A stretch of DNA of 36,740 nt. It comes from Sandaracinus sp. Its GTDB lineage: Bacteria > Myxococcota_A > Polyangia > Polyangiales > Houyiibacteriaceae. Shown in pieces: positions 16,071-24,837 of the stretch (position 1 is the first letter of the stretch; the number at the start of each line of letters is the position of its first letter). The DNA lies in assembly GCA_020633125.1 (NCBI GenBank), contig JACKEH010000044.1, positions 1-36,740 on the forward strand. The letters run 5' to 3'. Below the pieces are notes generated by a model. It searched no databases and had not been told where the DNA came from. It saw nothing but the letters and a program-made list of their open reading frames with translations. Position numbers and translations under genes: made by a program.

Positions 16071-17639
16071 TCACTCGCACAAGCCTCGAATCACCCCGTA
16101 GCCGCCGGGGATGAAGAAATCTTCGCCCATACGCATGCCGAAGAGATCGCAGATCGTGGCCACGAAGTCCGCAGAACGGGGCCGCCGCATCGAGACTTCG
16201 CCGCTCTCTTCCGCGATCGTCACCGGCAGACCTTCGGTCGAAGGAAGCTCGAAGCCGCCGATCTGGCGGTTGCCCGCGACACGTCCGCCGCTGACCAAGA
16301 CGCTGGTGACCGCGTTGTGGTCGTCGCCGTAGGTCCAGGACTCCGGGTCCTCGCGACTCGCGCCGCGCGGCCAGGTGCGGTTGAACTCGCTCTGAATCAC
16401 GACGACGGTGTCGTCGTAGAGCGTGCGCCCCGGACGATCCGGCGAGGGCGTCGCCTTCATCTCGCCGAGCATGCGCGCGAGGATGTCGAGCTGGGCGCGG
16501 GTCGCGGCAGCGGCCTCTGCCACCGACGAGCCGTCGTGGTAGTCGTAGTAGCGCTCCGGGAGGTTCGCGTAGACGACGCTCGTGACGTCGCTCTTGAGCA
16601 GCCGCAGGATCCACTCGCAGCTCGCGTTCATGTCGACGCGGCCGTTCGCGAGGCCGAAGGTCATGTCGTACATGCCGTAAGCACGAAGGTGGTCCGGCTT
16701 CTCCTGCGTGGTCGCCGTGATGGCCTGCACCGCGCCGACCACGTCGCTCGCGAGCGTGCGGCTGACGGCGGCGTAGCTTCCCCAGAGCTGCTCGAGCACC
16801 TCGCGGTTGCCGCCGCGTGCGCGTCCGCCGAGCGCGCGGGTCCGCTCGAGCAAGAGGCGGTCGACGTTCGTCACGCCCAGGCGCTGTGTCGCGCCGTCGA
16901 GGCCGACGACCTCGCTCTCGGTGCGTGCGTCCGCGTTGCGCCAGCGCCGGTGTCGTTCGCCGTCCGCCGAGAAGAGCCCCGCGAGCGAGTCGAGGCTCGG
17001 CACCACCGCGGGTGCCGCGTGCGCGGGAAGCCCCATCGACTGCGGCAGGCCGCGCGTGTTGATGGCGACGCACGGAATCGGCCGCGTGTCCGCGAAGCGT
17101 CGATGCAGGAACTCGGCGACGACGGAGACGAGCGCGGGCGCCCGGTACGCCTCGCCAGCGACGCCACACATCGCCGACACGTACGCCGCGGCGTGCGCGA
17201 AGCTGCCTTGGTCGATGCCGTGCAGCGCCGCCGTGGTCTCGCCGAGTCCGTAGTGCAGCCAGCTGTAGCCCATCGGGCTGTGGCGGTAGCCCTCGCGATC
17301 GCCCGGGTCGGCAGGGTTCCAGTTGCGACCCATGCGCAACGGCGAGAAGCCGCCGGAGTCGCCGGAGAAGGTCACGAGATCTTCGGGGCCGCAGAAGATC
17401 GGCTCGCTGCCGGGCGACTGGGTCGGAGGAATCGTGGTGGCGACGTCTTCGTCGCGCATCGGCACGAAGAGCGGGTAGAAACGCACGCCACCCGGCAGGT
17501 AGAGCACGAGCAGGCGCGACGGACCGTCGTCACGCACGCACGCGCGCGCGGACGAGCGCGTGAAGCGATCGAGGAGCGCGAGCTGCGTGGCTCCGAGGGC
17601 TCCGGCGAGCAGCGAACGGCGGCTGAGCTTCGGGTTCAT
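16071..17639 (-). CDS. DUF1501 family protein with Tat-type signal
   Basis: The 522-residue protein begins with a twin-arginine signal (MNPKLSRRSLLAGALGATQLAL), so it is exported folded. The C-terminal half carries the wording of the DUF1501 (sulfatase/phosphatase-like) family: GRTLYDDTVVVIQSEFNRTWP, DDHNAVTSVLVSGGRVAGNRQIGG and SADFVATICDLFGM. The family shares the alkaline-phosphatase fold, but its activity is not established. Almost always it is encoded next to planctomycete-type cytochrome proteins, as here. A TGAGGT Shine-Dalgarno at 17644-17649 overlaps the stop of the preceding gene, so translation is coupled. Third gene of the operon that starts at 20456. Confidence 0.85.
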   Translation of the reverse strand: MNPKLSRRSLLAGALGATQLALLDRFTRSSARACVRDDGPSRLLVLYLPGGVRFYPLFVPMRDEDVATTIPPTQSPGSEPIFCGPEDLVTFSGDSGGFSPLRMGRNWNPADPGDREGYRHSPMGYSWLHYGLGETTAALHGIDQGSFAHAAAYVSAMCGVAGEAYRAPALVSVVAEFLHRRFADTRPIPCVAINTRGLPQSMGLPAHAAPAVVPSLDSLAGLFSADGERHRRWRNADARTESEVVGLDGATQRLGVTNVDRLLLERTRALGGRARGGNREVLEQLWGSYAAVSRTLASDVVGAVQAITATTQEKPDHLRAYGMYDMTFGLANGRVDMNASCEWILRLLKSDVTSVVYANLPERYYDYHDGSSVAEAAAATRAQLDILARMLGEMKATPSPDRPGRTLYDDTVVVIQSEFNRTWPRGASREDPESWTYGDDHNAVTSVLVSGGRVAGNRQIGGFELPSTEGLPVTIAEESGEVSMRRPRSADFVATICDLFGMRMGEDFFIPGGYGVIRGLCE

Positions 17640-17643
17640 CGTG

Positions 17644-17649
17644 ACCTCA
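17644..17649 (-). promoter_or_regulatory. Ribosome binding site formed from the upstream stop codon
   Basis: TGAGGT on the minus strand includes the TGA stop of the cytochrome gene and lies 4 nt before the DUF1501 start, tying the two genes together. It supports the ATG at 17639. Confidence 0.6.
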
Positions 17650-18618
17650 GAACGTGACGAAGAGGGGATCGCGAATCAGGCCCGTGCAGAGCTGCACCCA
17701 ACCGTCGCGTGGGGTACCGGCGGACACGAAGACGTCGTTCATCCACGCGTCCACCTCGGCCTCCGTGGGCGCGACGTGAAGGAAACGTTCGTGCAGGTAC
17801 GCGACGTTGGCACGAATCTCCGCTTCGGCGTCGGGGAGCGTCGCGGTGCGTGACGCGTGCACGAAGAGCACCTCGCGGTTCGCGTCGACCGCCGACGCGC
17901 ACGCGCCTTGCGCGAGCTGCGTGACGGCGAGCAGCGACGAAGGCGAGAAGCCCGGTTCGGGCATGCGTTGCTGCAGGTAGGTCGGCCCACCGAGCATCAG
18001 GTAGAGCTGCCGTCGCTCGGCGTCGCGGTAGTCGACGCTCGTGGGCGAGTCCGGCGCGAGCGGCGGCAGACCGTCGACCGCGAGCAACGGAGGCACACCA
18101 GCGCTCGGATCGTCGCGGCCGAGGGCGACTTCGATGGCGTTGATCAGCTCGTCGGCGCTCAGACGACGAATCGTCGCGGCGTCGGCGCTCGGACCGCCAC
18201 GCGCGGGATCGGGCGGCGGAAGGTTCGTGATCCAGTCGCGCACCTCGTCGAGGGTCATCGCGGTTTGGCCGCGCGCGTCGAGGTCGGCGAACGAATCGAC
18301 GCCCAGCGGCATCTGCGGGTAGGCGCCTTCGCCGCGGCCTTCGAGCATCGCCACGAGCGGGCTCGCGTCGGGATCGCCGCGCACGACGTAGCGCGCGTCG
18401 TAGGCGAGCAGATCTTCGAACGCGACGAGGCTCGCGAAGAAAGGACGCGAGGCGCCGACGCCATGGCAAGGCGCGCAGGTCGGCGCGAGGCGCATGCGCA
18501 CCGCGTCGTTCTCGTTCTGCGCGCACTCGGGATCCGCGGCGGAGCGAATCGAGTCGACGGATTCGAGGCGGTCGCACGCGAGCGCGAAGAAGAGCGTGAC
18601 GGCGAGCGCGCGTTTCAT
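17647..18618 (-). CDS. Exported single-heme protein, planctomycete-cytochrome type
   Basis: The 323-residue product has a lipoprotein signal (MKRALAVTLFFALAC). It has one heme-c motif, CAPCH at residues 48-52, in the setting LAPTCAPCHGVG..., followed by a segment typical of planctomycete cytochromes (DPDASPLVAMLEGRGEGAYPQMPLG...LDEVRDWITNL). The middle has a RRLSADELINAIEVALG stretch like the N-terminus of the DUF1587 to DUF1585 group. The end (AYLHERFLHVAPTEAEVDAWMNDVFV...CTGLIRDPLFVTF) resembles the tail of partner proteins. It is shorter than the usual five-domain proteins and may be one half of a split pair with the gene upstream. The ATG overlaps the upstream stop (ATGA, 18615-18618). 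Confidence 0.75.
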   Translation of the reverse strand: MKRALAVTLFFALACDRLESVDSIRSAADPECAQNENDAVRMRLAPTCAPCHGVGASRPFFASLVAFEDLLAYDARYVVRGDPDASPLVAMLEGRGEGAYPQMPLGVDSFADLDARGQTAMTLDEVRDWITNLPPPDPARGGPSADAATIRRLSADELINAIEVALGRDDPSAGVPPLLAVDGLPPLAPDSPTSVDYRDAERRQLYLMLGGPTYLQQRMPEPGFSPSSLLAVTQLAQGACASAVDANREVLFVHASRTATLPDAEAEIRANVAYLHERFLHVAPTEAEVDAWMNDVFVSAGTPRDGWVQLCTGLIRDPLFVTF

Positions 18619-20456
18619 CGGACCCCCCGTCGCAGCTCGTCGGAACGGAGCAGGTGCGCGACGAAGGGCCGCACGCGGCGTCCGCCTTCGACGAAGCGCG
18701 CCGTGAGCGCGTCGACGTAGCGAGCCTCGGACGCGGGATCGAGGGGTCGACCGACGATGCGCGCGTAGAGCCGGCGCACCGCGCAGCGATCCATCTCGCC
18801 GGAGCTCACGAGGATCTTCGCGAACGCGAGCGGACCCATCGTGCCGTCCGCGTGCTGACCGAGGATCGTGTACTCGGGCGGGATCGTGTCGACGAAGAGC
18901 GCCCGTGGATGCACGGCGAGCTCGTCTTCGGTGATCGGCGTCATCACCGTGTTCGGGAGCCAGTTCTGCGCCCAACGGTCGGCGCCCGCGCGGTACCAGT
19001 GGCTGTTCGGATAACGACGCGAAGGCTCGTAGAGATCCTCCGGAATCGGGAGGCTCTCGAGGTCCGCGAGGTGCGGGCGAGGCACGTAGTAGCCCATGAA
19101 GATCCAGCGCCGGAACGCCATGGCGACGGGATCCATCTGTACGTGGCAATGCATGCACGAGCCGCCGGTCGCGATGTCCGCGCCGAGCGCCGGAAAGTGC
19201 GCTTCGGGCGGTGGTGGATCGAACTCGCGGCAGGCGAAGATCTCCAAGAAGCGCGCCGCACGCGGCCGCTCACGCGGGAACGAGCTGTTCGGGCCCGGCA
19301 TCGTGAGCACGCCCGAGTAGGGAAGGCCGGGCGCGGGGCCGCCGTCGGTGCGTGGATCCCAGCGCAACGTGCGCGAAGGATCGGCGCTTCGTTCACCGCC
19401 CGAGAGCGAGAGCAGCTGTGGCGCCATGCGCTCCACGACGAGCTCCCGCCACGCGTTCGGATCGTCCGGCGTCGTGTGAAGCGGATCGCGCGGCAGGTCG
19501 CCGGCTTCGGGGCGGAACCACGTCGTGTCGGCGTCGAGCTCCGCGAAGAGCCCGGTTTGTCGGCCGAAGCGAAGGTACCAGGCCCAGACGCGGTTGGTGC
19601 CGACCGTGTAGTTGCCGAGCACGAGATCCGAGAGCGGTCGGTCGTGCCACGCGAGGTGCGCGAAGAGGCGCGCGGGCTCGTCCCACATGTCGCGGCGCTG
19701 GCTGCCTTCGCGGTCGTGCCCGAGGTTCAGGCCGCCACCGGGGTAGCACCACGCGGCGTTCGGACCGCAGCCGCAGCCGGTCGCGTTCGCCATGTTGAAG
19801 TAGCCTTCGTTCGCGATGCCGCAGTCGTGCACCGCGCCGTCGATCGTGACGGTGGGTGCGTCGTTCGCGGCGTCGCCGAGGAGCGTGACGGTGGTGCCTG
19901 GCGCCCACCAAGGCTCGACGTCGCGGGTCGGTGCACCGGCCACCGCGCATTGGTCACGCCCCCGCGCGTTCGACTCCGCGTAGATGAAGTACGCCCCCGG
20001 GTTCGCGCTGTCGGCCGCACAGGTGCCGAGGTGCGTCGACATGTTGCCCCAATAGCCGTCGCCTTGGGCTCCGACGAGGAAGCTCCCGTTGCGCAGCCAC
20101 TCGTGGCCGAAGTCGACCATTCGCTCGTAAAAATCGGGGGACGCGAGGCCGCTTTCGATGGCGTCGTCGATCACCGCTTCGCGGGCGGCGTCGGTGGTCG
20201 CGGCGGAGAGCGCGTCGCGTTCGGCGTCGAGGGGAGGGCGACCGTGAAGCACGAACGCGACCCGGCGGAGGCGGCGCGAGGCGTCGAGCTCGGGGTCCCG
20301 TTCGACCACGGGCGGTGGTCCCGCGTCGGCCGCGTAGCAGACCGTCGCGTCGACGCCGGGCATCCCGGGCCGGTCCGGCGTGGGCCCGCCGATCGAGCCG
20401 CTGCACGCAAACGCGTGGGCGGCGGCGAGGAGGAGGAGGGCGCGGGAGAAGGGCAC
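18615..20456 (-). CDS. DUF1592/DUF1588/DUF1585-like c-type cytochrome lipoprotein
   Basis: The 613-residue protein has a lipoprotein signal (MPFSRALLLLAAAHAFAC). Residues about 60-130 (RRLRRVAFVLHGRPPLDAERDAL...DFYERMVDFGHEWL) resemble the N-terminal domains of the group. A region near 410-450 matches the DUF1588 pattern (RAARFLEIFACREFDPPPP...CMHCHVQMDPVAMAF), with CMHCH at 434-438 as a heme-binding site. The C-terminus (LAFAKILVSSGEMDRCAVRRLYARIVGRPL...FVAHLLRSDELRRG) matches DUF1585. A 90-residue Cys/Gly-rich insertion (about 150-260) is unusual. The family is abundant in Planctomycetota and Myxococcota and unassigned biochemically; extracytoplasmic redox chemistry is implied by the heme. 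It is the first gene of the three-gene operon ending in DUF1501. Confidence 0.75.
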   Translation of the reverse strand: MPFSRALLLLAAAHAFACSGSIGGPTPDRPGMPGVDATVCYAADAGPPPVVERDPELDASRRLRRVAFVLHGRPPLDAERDALSAATTDAAREAVIDDAIESGLASPDFYERMVDFGHEWLRNGSFLVGAQGDGYWGNMSTHLGTCAADSANPGAYFIYAESNARGRDQCAVAGAPTRDVEPWWAPGTTVTLLGDAANDAPTVTIDGAVHDCGIANEGYFNMANATGCGCGPNAAWCYPGGGLNLGHDREGSQRRDMWDEPARLFAHLAWHDRPLSDLVLGNYTVGTNRVWAWYLRFGRQTGLFAELDADTTWFRPEAGDLPRDPLHTTPDDPNAWRELVVERMAPQLLSLSGGERSADPSRTLRWDPRTDGGPAPGLPYSGVLTMPGPNSSFPRERPRAARFLEIFACREFDPPPPEAHFPALGADIATGGSCMHCHVQMDPVAMAFRRWIFMGYYVPRPHLADLESLPIPEDLYEPSRRYPNSHWYRAGADRWAQNWLPNTVMTPITEDELAVHPRALFVDTIPPEYTILGQHADGTMGPLAFAKILVSSGEMDRCAVRRLYARIVGRPLDPASEARYVDALTARFVEGGRRVRPFVAHLLRSDELRRGVR

Positions 20457-20617
20457 GCTGGGAGGCTGGGCGAACCCGCGTGTCGTGGAAATTACGGAGG
20501 CTGCGCGCCGCTTCGGCGGGAACGCACCGGGGCGAGCGTTTCCGGCGTCGGCCTTTCGGCATCGGGGCTACCGGCGGGCGTTCCGACGCGCCCCACCGCC
20601 GCCGTGTCGTTCCTTGG

Positions 20618-20623
20618 TAGCCT
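20618..20623 (+). promoter_or_regulatory. Candidate -10 box (TAGCCT) 8 nt before the GTG start
   Basis: TAGCCT precedes the GTG at 20632 by eight bases without a Shine-Dalgarno sequence. It matches the TAnnnT layout seen before the kinase and Smr genes and suggests a leaderless or near-leaderless message. Confidence 0.3.
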
Positions 20624-20631
20624 CCCGCCCG

Positions 20632-22116
20632 GTGTCGCTCCCGGACGTCATCGCCCGCGCCCGCGCCAGTGGCGATCCTTCCCCGCTGCTCGCGGCAGCC
20701 GAAGGCTCGCCGGATCGTGCGCTCTTGCTCGCGTGGGCTGACGCGCTCGGTGTGCCCTCGCGCTACGACCCCGCGGCGTTGAGCCCCACGGACGCCGCGT
20801 CGATCGCACGCGAGCACCTCGTGCGCCTCACCCCGGAGCGCGCGCATCCCTTGCTCGCGCGCGCGGACGACTCCGTGCTCCACGCGTGGGCCGCGGTGAT
20901 CGCGGGCGAGCCGGCTGCGTCGTTCGAGAGCCTGCGTCGCGAGGCACGCGATGCCGGGCGATCGGCGGCCGTCGTCGAGCTCACGGCGCTCGAGGCGCTC
21001 GCGACCGCATCGACCGATCCTGCCGCCGCCGAGACGTTGGCGCGCCGCGGGGTGCGCATGGCGGCCACCGAAGAGCTGCCGGAGAGCGCGTTCTTGGCGA
21101 ACCTCGTGCTCGCGCGGCTCCGACGTCTCGCCGGCCGCCCGCACCTCGCGACGCACATCCTCGCGACGCTGCGTCGCTACGCGCCGCCCTCGTGGCGGCG
21201 TTGGATGGCGTGGGAGCTCACGCTCGCGTTCGGGCGACTCGGCGCCTCGCTCGTCGAGCCCGAGGGCGCCGAAGCGCGCGCCGCGATCGAACGTGCGCTC
21301 GAAGGCGACACCACCGGCGCGCCGACGCTCTTGCGAGACGATCTTCGAACGCTTCGCGCGTTGGTCGACGGCTCCGTCGACGCCGGCTCCGACGAAGCGG
21401 CGGTGCGCGCGTTTCGCGAAGGTCGCGCGCACGGGGTGCCGCGCGGGTTGCACGGCATCGCGGCGGTCGAAGCGGGCGGGGCCGCGGCGTGGGTCGTCGT
21501 TCGCCCGGGCCTCGCGCCGACGCGGCTCCTCTCGCTCGCGTTGCCACGGCTCGAGCGCGACGGAGTCGTCGTCTTGCCGCAGAGTCACCGCCACCGCGGT
21601 CGCGCGGACACCTTGCTCGCCGCGTGCGCGCTCGAGGGCGAGCGCGGCATCGACGAAGGCGCGCTCTTCGCCGCGAGCTACGGCTTCGCCTACGACGCGG
21701 CCCTTCACGGCGGTCCGTTCGGCGTGACCGTGCACCGCGCGCGTCAGCGACTCGCCGAGCTCGGAAACCTCGAACGCGGCGAGGGAATCGTGCGACTCGA
21801 CACCCGGGAGCGTCTCGCGCTCCCCGACCCGAGGTGCGCGGTCGGCACCGAAGATCGCGCGTTGCAGCACATCGCGCTCGGCGGCGCGGCGTCGGCGCGA
21901 TCGATCGCCGAGGCGCTCGGCGTCTCGCTGCGAAGCGCCCAACAAGCGCTCGAAGCCTTGGTGCGTGAAGGGCTCTGCGGCCGCGAGCGCGACGGGAACG
22001 CCGTCGTCTACCGGGTCGAAGACACGACCTTTCACGAGCCGACGCAGCAGCACGCGCTGCCGGTCCCATCGCGCGGTTCTTCGGGCGTCAGAGGTCCAAG
22101 TGGAGGAACCGGTTGA
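20632..22116 (+). CDS. Hypothetical protein with C-terminal winged-helix domain
   Basis: The 494-residue protein is Ala/Arg/Leu-rich and mostly helical, with a repeat-like pattern (VELTALEALATASTDPAAAETLARRGVRMA...LANLVLARLRRLAGRPHLATHILATLRRYAP) suggesting TPR-like or solenoid helices up to about residue 260. Residues about 410-465 (DRALQHIALGGAASARSIAEALGVSLRSAQQALEALVREGLCGRERDGNAVVYRV) form a winged helix-turn-helix of MarR/ArsR style. A DNA-binding regulator with a helical sensor or protein-binding domain is the simplest reading; I recognise no named family. The GTG at 20632 was chosen because the preceding in-frame sequence is low complexity and would overlap the divergent operon. Its last 29 bp overlap the convergent GNAT gene. 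Confidence 0.65.
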   Translation: MSLPDVIARARASGDPSPLLAAAEGSPDRALLLAWADALGVPSRYDPAALSPTDAASIAREHLVRLTPERAHPLLARADDSVLHAWAAVIAGEPAASFESLRREARDAGRSAAVVELTALEALATASTDPAAAETLARRGVRMAATEELPESAFLANLVLARLRRLAGRPHLATHILATLRRYAPPSWRRWMAWELTLAFGRLGASLVEPEGAEARAAIERALEGDTTGAPTLLRDDLRTLRALVDGSVDAGSDEAAVRAFREGRAHGVPRGLHGIAAVEAGGAAAWVVVRPGLAPTRLLSLALPRLERDGVVVLPQSHRHRGRADTLLAACALEGERGIDEGALFAASYGFAYDAALHGGPFGVTVHRARQRLAELGNLERGEGIVRLDTRERLALPDPRCAVGTEDRALQHIALGGAASARSIAEALGVSLRSAQQALEALVREGLCGRERDGNAVVYRVEDTTFHEPTQQHALPVPSRGSSGVRGPSGGTG

Positions 22117-22552
22117 ACGCGCTCGGCACGTAGGCGCCGAACGCCTCGCCTTCGACGAAGCCGTAGCGTCGGTAGAGCGCGAGCGCGGCTTCGAAGGGGG
22201 CGCCCGATCCGGTCTCGAGCGACACCCGCCGGTAGCCTCGTGTTCGTGCCACGCCGAGCAGATGTTCCAGCAACGTCGCGCCGACCCCACGGCGCAGGTG
22301 CGCCGCGCTCGTCCGCATCGACTTGAGCTCCCCGTGCGTCCGGTCGAGCTCCTTGAGCGCGCCGCAGCCTGCGAGCGCGTCGTCGAGCCACGCCGTGACG
22401 AAGGTGATCGACGGTGCACGCAGCGCGTCGAGGTCGAGCGCGTAGACCGTGCCGGGCGGCGAGCTCGCGTGCATGCCCTCGAGGTGCTCCCGCAGCAGCG
22501 CCACCACGCGTGAGTCGGAGAAGTCGCCGGGAACGACGGTGATCTCTTGCAT
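22088..22552 (-). CDS. GNAT family N-acetyltransferase
   Basis: The 154-residue protein has the GNAT fold signatures: a substrate-side N-terminus, the strand before motif A (ELKSMRTSAAHLRRGVGATLLEHLLGVARTRGYRRVSLETG, with R-R-G-V-G-A as the acetyl-CoA pyrophosphate loop at about residues 88-93) and motif B (FEAALALYRRYGFVEGEAF). It should transfer an acetyl group from acetyl-CoA to a small amine or peptide; the substrate cannot be told. Length is normal for a single-domain member. The ATG at 22552 fits because the domain starts within a few residues. It diverges from the kinase gene (70 bp apart) and overlaps the convergent winged-helix gene by 29 bp. Confidence 0.85.
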   Translation of the reverse strand: MQEITVVPGDFSDSRVVALLREHLEGMHASSPPGTVYALDLDALRAPSITFVTAWLDDALAGCGALKELDRTHGELKSMRTSAAHLRRGVGATLLEHLLGVARTRGYRRVSLETGSGAPFEAALALYRRYGFVEGEAFGAYVPSAFNRFLHLDL

Positions 22553-22562
22553 GCGGGCCCTC

Positions 22563-22568
22563 AACGTA
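22563..22568 (-). promoter_or_regulatory. Candidate -10 box (TACGTT) 10 nt before the GNAT start
   Basis: On the minus strand TACGTT lies ten bases before the ATG at 22552. It fits a promoter with a very short leader, in line with other genes in this window. No Shine-Dalgarno sequence is seen. Confidence 0.25.
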
Positions 22569-22610
22569 CCACGCGCGCGGCCGCTTCCCGGAGGCGCCGA
22601 CGGCGAGTGA

Positions 22611-22616
22611 TATGCT
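22611..22616 (+). promoter_or_regulatory. Candidate -10 box (TATGCT) 6 nt before the kinase start
   Basis: TATGCT is followed by CCCGCC and then the GTG at 22623. The spacing of six bases puts the expected transcription start at or next to the start codon. Confidence 0.35.
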
Positions 22617-22622
22617 CCCGCC

Positions 22623-23942
22623 GTGCAGCCGCGGTACCGGCCCTTGTTCACCCTCGCGCGTGGCGGCATGGGTCGCATCGACGTCGCCCATCTCCGCGAA
22701 GGACTCGAACGCGCGACCTTCGAGCGTCTCGTCGCGGTCAAGCGGCTGCACGAGGCCTTCGCGCACGACGAAGAGCTGGTCGGCATGTTGCTCGACGAAG
22801 CGCGCATCGCCGGCACGATTCGCCACGCGAACGTGGTGAGCGTGCTCGACGTCGGCCGCGACGACGAAGGTCCCTTCCTCGTGATGGATCTCGTCGAGGG
22901 GCTCTCGCTGCACCACGTCAGCCGCGCCTTCGCGTCCGAGGGGCTGCTGCCCCTGCAAATCGCGCTTCGAATCCTTCGACAAGTCGCGGCCGGTCTTCAC
23001 GCGGCCCACGAGAGCCGCGACGCGCGTGGCGACGCGCTCGGCGTGGTGCATCGCGACGTGTCGCCGCAGAACGTGCTCGTCGGCTTCGATGGAACCGTTC
23101 GTCTGACGGACTTCGGCATCGCCAAAGCGCTCGGCGCGAGCTCGGCCACCGCGGCCGGTGTGGTCAAAGGCAAGCTCCGCTACATGGCGCCGGAGCAGCT
23201 CAGCTTCGGCGCCGTCGATCGTCGCACCGATCTCTACGCGCTCGGCGTGCTCGCGTTCGAGCTCATCGCGGGGCACCACCCGTACGAAGGAAGCCCCGAG
23301 GACGTCGCGCGCGCGACGATGGCCGGCGACGCGACGCCCGACCTCGGCGACGATTGCCCGGAGCTGCCGAGCGCGCTGGTCGAGCTCCTCTTTCGTCTGC
23401 TCGCGCGGGATCCCACGCTTCGTCCGGCGGACGCCGCGGAGGTCGGCCGGGTGCTCGACGGCATCCTCGCCGAGCTCGTCACCGACGAAGGCGCGATGGA
23501 GCTCGCCGACTTCGTCTCCTCACGCTTCGGCGCCGAGCGCGAACGCGTGCGCGCGCAGATCCGCGAAGCGCTCGACGAGGCACGGTCGCCGAGCGTGTCG
23601 CCCGCGACGGACTCCCCTCCTCCGACACGCGCGGAGCGACCGAAACCCCCGCGCCGCACGACGTGGGCTTGGGTCGCCCTCGCCCTGACCGTGGCGCTCG
23701 GCGGCGTGGTCGCCTTCGTCGCGACCCGAAGCGACGAACGCGAACCGGTCCCCTCGATCGCCGCGCCCCCCGTCGCGACGTCTCTTCCCGCGGAGCCCGA
23801 GCCCGAGCGCGTCGTGCCTGCACCCGCGCCCGTGGTCGAAGAGCCCACGCCAGCCGAACCACCCCGCGCGCGCCCGAGCAAACGCCGTCGCGCCGGAGGC
23901 TCACGCCTCGGCGCATGGAGCTGGGAGCACGAGTCGCAGTGA
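22623..23942 (+). CDS. Membrane-anchored Ser/Thr protein kinase
   Basis: The 439-residue protein has a complete eukaryotic-type kinase domain at residues 5-265: glycine loop LARGGMGRI at 11-19, catalytic lysine K40 (VAVKRL), HRD at 143-145 with N150 (HRDVSPQN), DFG at 163-165 and MAPEQ at about 186-190. The sequence class (GGMG loop, HRDVSPQN) is that of myxobacterial Pkn kinases. A linker rich in Pro and Ser leads to one transmembrane helix (about 347-367: WAWVALALTVALGGVVAFVA) and a short Pro-rich tail ending in a basic stretch. No PASTA or other sensor domain is present, so the signal input is unclear. It should be active, since all catalytic residues are present. GTG start with a -10-like box 6 nt upstream. 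It diverges from the GNAT gene and converges with the AraC gene, 13 bp away. Confidence 0.9.
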   Translation: MQPRYRPLFTLARGGMGRIDVAHLREGLERATFERLVAVKRLHEAFAHDEELVGMLLDEARIAGTIRHANVVSVLDVGRDDEGPFLVMDLVEGLSLHHVSRAFASEGLLPLQIALRILRQVAAGLHAAHESRDARGDALGVVHRDVSPQNVLVGFDGTVRLTDFGIAKALGASSATAAGVVKGKLRYMAPEQLSFGAVDRRTDLYALGVLAFELIAGHHPYEGSPEDVARATMAGDATPDLGDDCPELPSALVELLFRLLARDPTLRPADAAEVGRVLDGILAELVTDEGAMELADFVSSRFGAERERVRAQIREALDEARSPSVSPATDSPPPTRAERPKPPRRTTWAWVALALTVALGGVVAFVATRSDEREPVPSIAAPPVATSLPAEPEPERVVPAPAPVVEEPTPAEPPRARPSKRRRAGGSRLGAWSWEHESQ

Positions 23943-23955
23943 TCGCGGAGGGACC

Positions 23956-24837
23956 TCAACGCCCCCGATGCGTGGCGCGCCACTCGCCCGGTGACACGCC
24001 GTGCAGCCGACGAAACGCACGGTGGAAGTGCGAGGGGCTCGCGAAGCCGACCCGCGAAGCCACGGCTTCGATGCCCTCGTCGCTTCCTGCCAGGAGCTGA
24101 CGCGCGAGCGCCATGCGCGCGTGCGTGATCCACGCGACCACCGTGCGTCCGGTGTGTCGCTTCACCAGCGCGGCGAGGTGCGTCGACGAACGCCCCACCG
24201 CACGCGCGACGTCGCGAAGCGAGATGCCCTCGTGCGCGTGACGCTCGACGAAGCCCAGCGCGTCGGCGACGACCGTCGGCCAACCGAGGTCCGTCGGACC
24301 GGTGTTCGAAGGCGCCGCCCGCGCGACGTGCGCGGTGATCTCGCTCATCAAACCGTCGATCATCAGCTCGCGTTGCGCCGCGTGATCGCGCAGCTCGACG
24401 CGCAACCGCTCGATGCACGCCAGGACTTCCGCGAACGTCTCGTCGGAGAGCCGGCGAGAAGCCACCGCGCCGTGCCGAACGTCGTCGAAGAGTCGCCGCA
24501 GCACGTCGCCCCACCCGCCCCGAAGGCACGCGGTGCAGACCGTGATGCCGACCAGCTCGGCCTCGCCGTGCCCGTGCTCGCCTCCTCCGTGCGGCATGCC
24601 CTCGGGCACCAGCAGCACGTCGCCGGGACGAAGCACGTATTCGACGCCCATGCGCATGCGTGTCTCGCCACGCACGTAGAACGCCAGCCCGGAGTGGTCG
24701 TGCACGACCTCGGGCCCCGGTCGGAAGTCGCCGGTGCAGGCCCGCGCGACCGCGACCGGATGGCCGTCGCCTTCCGCGCGAGCGTGCGGCGCGATCACGG
24801 GGCGCTCGACCGACCTCCTCGAACGTGATCTTCGCAT
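23956..24837 (-). CDS. AraC family regulator with cupin sensor domain
   Basis: The product (293 residues from the ATG at 24837) has an N-terminal cupin-like effector domain (HDHSGLAFYVRGETRMRMGVEYVLRPGDVLLVPEGMPHGGGEHGHG) and a C-terminal AraC DNA-binding domain with two helix-turn-helices (about 200-290: GISLRDVARAVGRSSTHLAALVKRHTG, then AVASRVGFASPSHFHRAFRRLHGVSPGEWR). Such proteins sense a small molecule and control a neighbouring gene. Here the flavoprotein gene lies just upstream on the same strand, so it is a likely target or operon partner. The start is uncertain: a second ATG at 24918 lies in the duplicated segment and would overlap the flavoprotein stop. The repeat copies the codons around the start, so both ATGs have the same context. 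Confidence 0.8.
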   Translation of the reverse strand: MRRSRSRRSVERPVIAPHARAEGDGHPVAVARACTGDFRPGPEVVHDHSGLAFYVRGETRMRMGVEYVLRPGDVLLVPEGMPHGGGEHGHGEAELVGITVCTACLRGGWGDVLRRLFDDVRHGAVASRRLSDETFAEVLACIERLRVELRDHAAQRELMIDGLMSEITAHVARAAPSNTGPTDLGWPTVVADALGFVERHAHEGISLRDVARAVGRSSTHLAALVKRHTGRTVVAWITHARMALARQLLAGSDEGIEAVASRVGFASPSHFHRAFRRLHGVSPGEWRATHRGR

